NCBI GenBank assembly: GCA_002478575.1
Contig: DLOX01000161.1
Span: 1,747-6,844, forward strand
Length of the DNA: 5,098 nt
Source: Sphingomonadales bacterium UBA7473
GTDB lineage: Bacteria; Pseudomonadota; Alphaproteobacteria; Sphingomonadales; Sphingomonadaceae
Direction of reading: 5' to 3'
Shown here: positions 1 through 4,070 of the stretch, one piece after another
Layout of the letters: every line of letters starts with the position of its first letter
Position numbering within the stretch: position 1 is the stretch's first letter
The notes under the pieces: generated by a model
The model's database searches: none
Told to the model about the DNA's origin: nothing
What the model saw: the letters and a program-made list of their open reading frames with translations, nothing else
Position numbers and translations under genes: made by a program

Positions 1-81
1 ATCACCGATCGCGATTTCACCATCGCCACGTTGGTTGCACCTTCAGGTCTGAAGAGCAGCGAAGGCGAAGCGGCCGCTTAA
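1..81 (+). CDS. rplY: 50S ribosomal protein L25/Ctc, C-terminal end (partial)
   Basis: Only the last 26 codons and the TAA stop are in the window. They translate to ITDRDFTIATLVAPSGLKSS followed by the acidic and alanine-rich tail EGEAAA. The TDRDFTIAT.VAPS block is typical of the end of the second domain of the long (Ctc-type) L25 proteins of Alphaproteobacteria, and L25 genes commonly sit directly upstream of pth. L25 binds 5S rRNA in the large ribosomal subunit. The long form carries an extra beta-rich C-terminal domain that is linked in other bacteria to general stress. The start and the 5S-binding domain lie outside the window, so the identification rests on this short tail plus the pth neighbour. 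Confidence 0.85.
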   Translation: MTDRDFTIATLVAPSGLKSSEGEAAA

Positions 82-111
82 TCCGCGCCCATCGCCCATC
101 ACGGCTTACGC

Positions 112-147
112 ACGCCGGGCTTCGCAAGAAGTCCGGCGTTTCGTTTT
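112..147 (+). terminator. Rho-independent terminator after rplY
   Basis: A 12-base-pair stem is formed by ACGCCGGGCTTC (112-123) and GAAGTCCGGCGT (128-139). It contains one G-U wobble and closes on a GCAA tetraloop (124-127), an extra-stable GNRA loop. The stem is followed by a T-rich tract, TTCGTTTT (140-147). It begins 30 bases after the rplY stop and ends 26 bases before the pth start, so it should end most rplY transcripts. The structure is read directly from the sequence; its efficiency is inferred. Confidence 0.9.
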
Positions 148-173
148 GTGTGGGCCGCAGTTAGGAGAGTGCC

Positions 174-746
174 ATGCAGATCTGGGTTGGCCTTGGGAAT
201 CCCGGACCGCGCTATGCGCTCCACCGGCACAATGTCGGCTTCATGGCCGTTGACACAATTGCCGCAAGCCATGGCTTTGGCCCGTGGAAAGTGCGATTTC
301 AGGCGCTGGCAAGCGAAGGCCGCATCGGCACCGCAAAAATCCTCCTTTTGAAACCACAGACTTTCATGAATGAAAGTGGGCGAAGCATTGGCGAAGCCAT
401 GCGCTTCTTCAAGCTAGAGCCAGACGCGGTCACATGCCTTTATGACGAGCTCGACCTTGATCCGTTCCGCGTCAAAGTGAAGACGGGTGGCGGAGCGGCA
501 GGCCATAATGGTATCCGATCAACCACTGCCCATATCGGCCCAGACTTCCGCCGCGTTCGGCTCGGCATTGGCCATCCGGGGCACAAAGACAAAGTCACGC
601 CTTACGTGCTTGGTCCTTTTGCCAAAGCGGAAATGGACGCTCTTTCGGACATGCTGGGCGCAGTGGCTGCCGAAGCCACTTGGCTTGCAGAAGGCAATGA
701 CGCCCGTTTCATGAGCGATGTAGCGCTTCGCCTGAGAAGCGACTAA
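174..746 (+). CDS. pth: Peptidyl-tRNA hydrolase
   Basis: This cytoplasmic enzyme hydrolyses the ester bond between peptide and tRNA in peptidyl-tRNAs that drop off ribosomes, recycling tRNA. The protein has 190 residues, normal for bacterial Pth (E. coli about 194). All the hallmark residues are visible. GLGNPGPRY is at residues 6-14, with N9 matching E. coli N10. H19 in HRHNVGF is the catalytic histidine (E. coli H20). KPQTFMNESG is at 60-69, with N66 matching N68. YDELDLD is at 90-96, with D91 matching D93. GGGAAGHNGIRS is at 105-116, with N112 matching N114. The ATG at 174 follows an AGGAG ribosome binding site at 163-167, and the conserved N-terminus begins at once, which fixes the start. 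It sits just downstream of the rplY terminator, so it needs read-through or a promoter I could not identify. The next gene begins 10 bases after its stop. Confidence 0.97.
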   Translation: MQIWVGLGNPGPRYALHRHNVGFMAVDTIAASHGFGPWKVRFQALASEGRIGTAKILLLKPQTFMNESGRSIGEAMRFFKLEPDAVTCLYDELDLDPFRVKVKTGGGAAGHNGIRSTTAHIGPDFRRVRLGIGHPGHKDKVTPYVLGPFAKAEMDALSDMLGAVAAEATWLAEGNDARFMSDVALRLRSD

Positions 747-756
747 CAAGAAGGGC

Positions 757-1947
757 ATGTCCCCTCTCAAGAAGTTATTGGCCCTCATGAGCTTCATTCT
801 GGCAGCTAATCCAATCTCCGCCGCCACTCCTGAACAATATCGAAGCGATGCCCAAGGCATGGTGATGCTCATTCAGGATAATTATGCCTATCCTGAGCGT
901 TTGCCCGAAGGGACCTTCAAGCTAACAGAGCGCTTGAAGGCCGAGATGGAGAGGGTGAACGACGCCGATTCACTGCTCGCCTTTGCGGAACGGGCCTTGT
1001 TTCTGCTGGAAGATCATCACGCCATCACAGGCAGTTCCTTCGATGATAGCTGGGGCATTGTGCCAAGCTTCGCCGACCTTTGGATTGAACGTCAGGACGG
1101 GGTCTATCGGATCACGGCTGTGAGAGAAGGATCATTTTCCGCCAAAGCGGGCGTAAGGGTTGGAGACACGCTGACCGCCGTCAGCAAGATTGGCATTGAT
1201 GAAGCAGTGGCTTCCTTCTGGTCAGACCTTGGCCGAACCGGAGCTTTGACTGATCAGGAAGCGAGCTTCGCGGCCCGCATCCTCGCCGCTGGCCGCCGCG
1301 ATCGATTTCGGGCGCTGACGATTACCACCGCAGACGGCAAGGCAACTGAGCATGCCCTGCCCTCGCTCTATACCGTCCCCTTCAATCCCAACCCGATCAC
1401 AGCCAGCGAGAAAGACGGCCATCTCACCATCAAGATCAATGATAGCCTAAGCAATGAAGTGACCATTGGCGCGTTCGATCTGGCGATGACGGGGCTGCGG
1501 GCGGGCCTGCCCGTGACCATTGATCTCACCAACACACCAGGCGGCGGGAATACTGTTGTGGCGCGGGCGATCATGGGGTGGTTCGTGCTTCAGCCCCGTC
1601 TGTATCAGATTCATAGTTCCCCCGGTGAGCAGCGGCGCACTGGCGTGCCTCGTCAATGGATAGAGCAGGTCCTTCCAAGAGGGGCAGGGAAATATCATGC
1701 GGGGCCAGTTACGGTCCGCGTCGGGCGCTGGACCGGAAGCATGGGCGAAGGGCTGGCCGTAGGCTTTCATGCGCTTGGCGCTCGTGTCGAAGGCGACAGG
1801 ATGGGTCAATTGTTAGGCGCGATAGAGGATTTCCGCTTGCCTCACTCCGGGCTTGTCATAAAATTCCCGACGGAAAAGCTATTTGGCGTCGATGGCACGC
1901 CGCGTGAAGATTTTAAGCCTCTCCCTATCGAGAAAAGCCATGACTAA
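757..1947 (+). CDS. Secreted S41-family (tail-specific protease-like) peptidase with PDZ-like segment
   Basis: The product has 396 residues and is probably a periplasmic serine peptidase of family S41. Residues 1-23 look like a Sec signal peptide: KK at 5-6, a hydrophobic core LLALMSFILAA, and cleavage near ISAA. The motif LLEDHHA (83-89) resembles the L.DgHt motif of S41 proteins. A PDZ-like stretch with VYRITAVREGSFSAKAGVRV then GDTL covers about 100-150. DLTNTPGGGN (256-265) matches the DLR.NpGG motif. TGSMGEGLA (326-334) matches T.SAgE and makes S328 the likely nucleophile, with E331 behind it. The F.LPhsG.....P and DGTPREDFKPL blocks (359-389) match the usual S41 end. No lysine follows S328 in the CtpA position, so it looks closer to the tricorn-like or interphotoreceptor retinoid-binding protein-like branches than to CtpA/Prc. 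The start has AAGAAGG only 1-2 bases upstream, an awkwardly short spacing, but an in-frame TGA at 733-735 and the signal peptide leave no better choice. Coupling to pth is likely. Substrate unknown. Confidence 0.82.
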   Translation: MSPLKKLLALMSFILAANPISAATPEQYRSDAQGMVMLIQDNYAYPERLPEGTFKLTERLKAEMERVNDADSLLAFAERALFLLEDHHAITGSSFDDSWGIVPSFADLWIERQDGVYRITAVREGSFSAKAGVRVGDTLTAVSKIGIDEAVASFWSDLGRTGALTDQEASFAARILAAGRRDRFRALTITTADGKATEHALPSLYTVPFNPNPITASEKDGHLTIKINDSLSNEVTIGAFDLAMTGLRAGLPVTIDLTNTPGGGNTVVARAIMGWFVLQPRLYQIHSSPGEQRRTGVPRQWIEQVLPRGAGKYHAGPVTVRVGRWTGSMGEGLAVGFHALGARVEGDRMGQLLGAIEDFRLPHSGLVIKFPTEKLFGVDGTPREDFKPLPIEKSHD

Positions 1948-1987
1948 CCGTCAAAGGCATTGTAGGCGGACGGCAGGTTGATCGCCC

Positions 1988-2491
1988 ATGCAACGCATTC
2001 TCATCATTGGCCCCTGCGGCGCGGGCAAATCGACTCTTGCAGCAGAACTAGGCAGTCGTCTCGGACTGCCGGTCTTCCATATGGATCAGCTGAACTGGCG
2101 GCCCGGCTGGGTTGAAAGCAGCAAAGATGAAATCAGCACCAAGCTGGCCGAGATCGTTGCCGGTGATCGATGGCTGATCGATGGAAATTATGGCGGGACG
2201 CTCGCCCCAAGGTTGGCGCGTGCCGACACGATTCTTTATCTCGATTATCCCATCCGTCTCTGCTTTGCGCGTGTGCTCAAGCGGATCCGGACCTATCGCG
2301 GCCGCACCCGACCAGACATGACCGACGGCTGCCCGGAACGCCTTGACCTTGGCTTTCTGATCTATCTTTTGCGCTGGAACAGCGGCCCACGCCCCCGCAC
2401 AGAGGCTGTGCTTCGCGGCCATGAACAAAAGATCATCCGGTTTCGCAGCCCGCTACAGTTAAAAGACTGGATGGACTTGAACGGCAAATAG
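1988..2491 (+). CDS. P-loop nucleoside/nucleotide kinase-like protein (FlaR / topology modulation family)
   Basis: This is a small cytoplasmic ATPase or kinase of 167 residues with an adenylate-kinase-like fold. The Walker A loop GPCGAGKST is at 8-16. HMDQLNWRPGW (31-41) supplies the acidic substrate-side residue D33. DRWLIDGNYGGTL (60-72) and the Walker-B-like strand ADTILYLDYP (79-88, D86) follow. The arginine-rich lid RTYRGRTRPDM..GCPERLDL is at 101-121. This H-DxLxW, IDGNY and R.RPDM..GCPER series is typical of proteins annotated as 'DNA topology modulation protein FlaR' or 'AAA family ATPase', whose true substrate is unsettled, so I give no symbol. The length is normal. The start is set by an in-frame TGA at 1979-1981 and an AGG at 1975-1977 ten bases before the ATG. 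The gene lies 40 bases after the peptidase gene and probably shares its transcript. Confidence 0.85.
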   Translation: MQRILIIGPCGAGKSTLAAELGSRLGLPVFHMDQLNWRPGWVESSKDEISTKLAEIVAGDRWLIDGNYGGTLAPRLARADTILYLDYPIRLCFARVLKRIRTYRGRTRPDMTDGCPERLDLGFLIYLLRWNSGPRPRTEAVLRGHEQKIIRFRSPLQLKDWMDLNGK

Positions 2492-2511
2492 GCCCATCTT
2501 TTCCGCTGTTT

Positions 2512-2517
2512 AGGAGG
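2512..2517 (+). promoter_or_regulatory. Strong Shine-Dalgarno site of the SDR gene
   Basis: AGGAGG, a perfect anti-16S match, lies five bases before the ATG at 2523. It is the best ribosome binding site in the window. It confirms that translation includes the twin-arginine signal rather than starting at a later codon, so it decides that the enzyme is made as an export precursor. Confidence 0.85.
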
Positions 2518-2522
2518 AACCC

Positions 2523-3500
2523 ATGCCAGCACTTGAACGCCGCACCGTCTTGAAATCTGCGCTTGCGGTCGGGACGGCAACGCTCTCTGGAACGGTCCTT
2601 GCGCAAGGCAAGTCGCTTGCTGGCAAGTCGGTCCTTATCACCGGCTGTTCCAGCGGGTTTGGCTATTTGGCAGCGCTTCACTTGGCGCGCGAAGGGGCCA
2701 AAGTGATTGCCAGCATGCGTAACCTTCCGCGCAAAGAAGCGGACGAGTTGAAGGCGGAAGCCGCCAAGGAAAAGCTCGACGTCACGATCATCGAAATTGA
2801 TGTGACGTCCGACGATCAAGTGACCAAAGGGGTGGCCGCGGCAGAAAAGGTCGCGGGCGGCGCGCTGGATATCCTGATCAACAATGCAGGCATTGGCTAC
2901 GCAGGCCCCATTGAGCTTCAGGATATGGAGGCAACCAAGCTCATCTTTGACACCAATGTCTATGGCCCCCACCGCATGGCCCGTGCCGCTTTGCCCGCGA
3001 TGCGCAAGGCCAAGCGCGGTTTGATCTTCAACATATCATCGCAGCTGGGCCGGGTGATCTTGCCTTCATCAGGCCATTACTCACCGACCAAATTCGCGCT
3101 TGAGGCCATGAGCGAAGCCATGGCTTATGAGTTGGTGCCTCACAACATCGAAGTCTGCGTGATTCAGCCGGGAGGCTATCCAACCAAAGTCTGGGTCAAT
3201 CGTAACCAATTAGCAAAGGAACTTCGGGGCCGTCTGACGGCCGATGGTGCCGCTGCTTACCCCGCCTTTGTTGAGCGGATGGGCACAGACTCAGGCGGAG
3301 GACGAAATGCCGACCCCATGGATATTCCGCGTGCCATCGCAGAGATAGCCGCCATGCCCGCCGGAACGCGACCGCTGCGCCGCGCGGTCCATCCGGGAAT
3401 GAAGCCGCAAGAAGGCATCAACAAAGCGTCAGCAGACGCTCAGATTGCGATGCTGGGCAATTCTCCTCTCGGGCCTTGGGTGAAGGCCGTGCTCGATTAG
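2523..3500 (+). CDS. Short-chain dehydrogenase/reductase with twin-arginine (Tat) signal peptide
   Basis: This is a classical NAD(P)-dependent oxidoreductase of 325 residues. The N-terminus ERRTVLK (5-11) matches the Tat motif RRx.LK. A mild hydrophobic stretch follows to VLA (25-27), giving likely cleavage before Q28 and about 298 mature residues. The Rossmann fold follows in order. The cofactor loop TGCSSGFG is at 40-47. R66 in ASMRN at the end of the second strand favours NADP. Then come DV at 93-94, the NNAG motif at 120-123, N145 in FDTNVYG, S173 in NISSQLG, and Y186-SPT-K190 as the catalytic pair. QPGGYPT is at 215-221. The Ser-Tyr-Lys-Asn tetrad is therefore complete. Tat export would carry the enzyme, folded with its cofactor, to the periplasm. 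The substrate cannot be told from sequence. The gene is 31 bases after the kinase-like gene and is probably the last gene of the unit. The SDR assignment is firm; export is inferred from the signal. Confidence 0.93.
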   Translation: MPALERRTVLKSALAVGTATLSGTVLAQGKSLAGKSVLITGCSSGFGYLAALHLAREGAKVIASMRNLPRKEADELKAEAAKEKLDVTIIEIDVTSDDQVTKGVAAAEKVAGGALDILINNAGIGYAGPIELQDMEATKLIFDTNVYGPHRMARAALPAMRKAKRGLIFNISSQLGRVILPSSGHYSPTKFALEAMSEAMAYELVPHNIEVCVIQPGGYPTKVWVNRNQLAKELRGRLTADGAAAYPAFVERMGTDSGGGRNADPMDIPRAIAEIAAMPAGTRPLRRAVHPGMKPQEGINKASADAQIAMLGNSPLGPWVKAVLD

Positions 3501-3601
3501 GGTGAAGTAACCTTCGACAAGCTAAGGGATGGGGTAGGGATCAGCCGAACATCGTCATGCTCTGAGAATAGAGAAGTCACAAGTCCAAATTGGCCAATAT
3601 C

Positions 3602-3630
3602 TTGACATTTTGAACATATTATGTTCTAAT
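3602..3630 (+). promoter_or_regulatory. Strong sigma-70-like promoter
   Basis: TTGACA (3602-3607) is a perfect -35 hexamer. A 17-base spacer, the optimal length, leads to TCTAAT (3625-3630), which matches five of six bases of the -10 consensus. Transcription would start near 3636-3638. Downstream lie the repeat block and then ychF, 441 bases from the -10 element to the ychF ATG. The likely products are a short RNA ending near 4020, a leaderless small mRNA, or a long-leader ychF mRNA. The match is seen in the sequence; activity is inferred. Confidence 0.65.
3612..3626. promoter_or_regulatory. Dyad operator candidate inside the promoter spacer
   Basis: GAACAT-ATT-ATGTTC is a perfect inverted repeat with six-base arms and a three-base centre. 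It fills most of the spacer and overlaps the first two bases of the -10 element, where a bound dimer would block RNA polymerase. A further ATGTTC lies at 3637-3642, over the expected transcription start, and an imperfect GAACAT-CGTC-ATGCTC pair lies at 3547-3562. The layout fits a dimeric helix-turn-helix repressor. The arms share GAAC/GTTC with LexA half-sites, but alphaproteobacterial LexA usually recognises direct GTTC-N7-GTTC, whereas this is inverted GAAC-N7-GTTC. The regulator is unknown. Confidence 0.5.
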
Positions 3631-3636
3631 TTCTAA

Positions 3637-3990
3637 ATGTTCAATTGTCCTTCCTTCCTCCCAAATTTCGTTCTTAGCCGCCTCAGACTCTCTCATGTTG
3701 CAGGCGTGTTTGCTGGACGACTTCAAAAGCAGTTTCACTGTAAACTTAGCTTTGGGTTTCCGTTCAATTTCACTGTGAAGTTAGGCTGTTTTCCGCCATT
3801 TTTTCAAAAAGCCTGGATCGAGCGATGGCTGAAAACGCACCCGGCATTGGGGCTCGCCAGCATCTCACCCGGTCGCCACGCTGAAAACCAGTCCAAATCG
3901 AATTTCACTGTTACCTTCGGCAGATTTCCGCCATTTTTCGGATCCAAGTTCATGATCGCAGGAAAGTCTAGGGCAATCTCGATGGCTTAG
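3637..3990 (+). CDS. Doubtful 117-codon reading frame, possibly leaderless
   Basis: I do not recognise this product. In its favour, the ATG lies exactly where the promoter at 3602-3630 should start transcription, which would give a leaderless mRNA, and the TAG stop lies one base before a hairpin and T run. Against it, there is no ribosome binding site, and codon third positions show none of the G/C preference of the neighbours. The product is rich in Phe, Pro and Ser with no clear domain. The predicted protein contains NFTVKLGCFPPFF (44-56) and NFTVTFGRFPPFF (89-101), which are simply two copies of the nucleotide repeat read in the same frame. The first repeat copy is in another frame. More likely this is a non-coding repeat region or a decayed gene. 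Confidence 0.15.
   Translation: MFNCPSFLPNFVLSRLRLSHVAGVFAGRLQKQFHCKLSFGFPFNFTVKLGCFPPFFQKAWIERWLKTHPALGLASISPGRHAENQSKSNFTVTFGRFPPFFGSKFMIAGKSRAISMA
3733..3762 (+). repeat. Repeat copy A (TTTCACTGT...TTTCCG)
   Basis: This copy begins TTTCACTGTAAACTTAG and ends TTTCCG. It shares the nine-base head and the TTTCCG tail with copies B and C but is two bases longer between them than B and lacks the GCCATTTTT end. It starts 35 bases before the matching point in copy B, so it is not in the same reading frame as B and C. Confidence 0.6.
3766..3805 (+). repeat. Repeat copy B
   Basis: The copy begins AATTTCACTGTGAAGTTAGG and ends TTTCCGCCATTTTTTC. It matches copy C at 32 of 40 positions without gaps, including an 11-base identical head and a 14-base identical TTTCCGCCATTTTT block. 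Its head contains the odd-centred dyad TTCAC-T-GTGAA, which the other copies keep only in part. Confidence 0.7.
3901..3940 (+). repeat. Repeat copy C
   Basis: The copy begins AATTTCACTGTTACCTTCGG and ends TTTCCGCCATTTTTCG. It lies 135 bases after copy B in direct orientation. The changes relative to B fall mostly in the middle, while both ends are intact, as expected when the ends are the conserved part. Dispersed intergenic repeat is the most likely class, but the window alone cannot show copies elsewhere in the genome. Confidence 0.7.
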
Positions 3991-3991
3991 C

Positions 3992-4020
3992 GAGAAAGCG
4001 GCATTTTTCTCCCCTTTTTT
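3992..4020 (+). terminator. Weak terminator-like hairpin upstream of ychF
   Basis: GAGAAA (3992-3997) pairs with TTTCTC (4006-4011) around an eight-base loop, with one possible extra G-U pair inside. CCC and then six T follow (4012-4020). The stem is short and A-U rich and the T run is displaced by three C, so termination would be partial at best. If it works, it ends the transcript from the promoter at 3602-3630 before ychF. Confidence 0.35.
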
Positions 4021-4070
4021 CATTTGCGGCGTTAAAGGCGCTCATTCACCTCATAGTTAGAGAAGATCAA

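Larger units (their letters stand above)
3501..4070. other. 570-base AT-rich intergenic region between the SDR gene and ychF
   Basis: No recognisable gene lies here on either strand. The region contains, in order, a possible half-conserved dyad (3547-3562), a ten-base palindrome ATTGGCCAAT (3589-3598), a strong promoter with an embedded dyad (3602-3630), three diverged repeat copies (3733-3762, 3766-3805, 3901-3940) and a weak terminator-like hairpin before a T run (3992-4020). Base composition drops clearly against the genes: 3601-3660 has 18 G+C of 60. No hairpin with a T tract follows the SDR stop, so the upstream transcript may run into this region. The low G+C and the repeats suggest an inserted or fast-changing segment. 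Confidence 0.8.

Noticed and set aside
519..872. Minus-strand open frame spanning the end of pth and the start of the peptidase gene
   Set aside because: It overlaps two well-supported genes and resembles no known protein; it is a shadow of their codon use.
1948..1973. CCGTC/GACGG inverted repeat after the peptidase stop
   Set aside because: A five-pair stem with a 16-base loop and no T run is too weak for a terminator and likely chance.
2433..2972. A 179-codon minus-strand open frame across the kinase-SDR junction
   Set aside because: It is antisense to the Tat signal and cofactor-binding region of the SDR, with no conserved motif of its own.
3589..3598. Palindrome ATTGGCCAAT just ahead of the promoter
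   Set aside because: A single ten-base palindrome without a second copy; it could be a regulator site but nothing else supports it.
3612..3626. LexA (SOS) box
   Set aside because: The GAAC/GTTC halves are inverted with seven bases between, whereas the known alphaproteobacterial box is the direct GTTC-N7-GTTC, so I kept it as an unassigned operator.
3828..3888. Direct repeat GCTGAAAAC at 3828-3836 and 3880-3888
   Set aside because: Nine bases occurring twice, with no matching flanks, is within what chance allows.
3733..3940. Possible CRISPR array
   Set aside because: There are only three diverged copies, spaced 35 and 135 bases apart, with no equal-length spacers and no cas gene in view.
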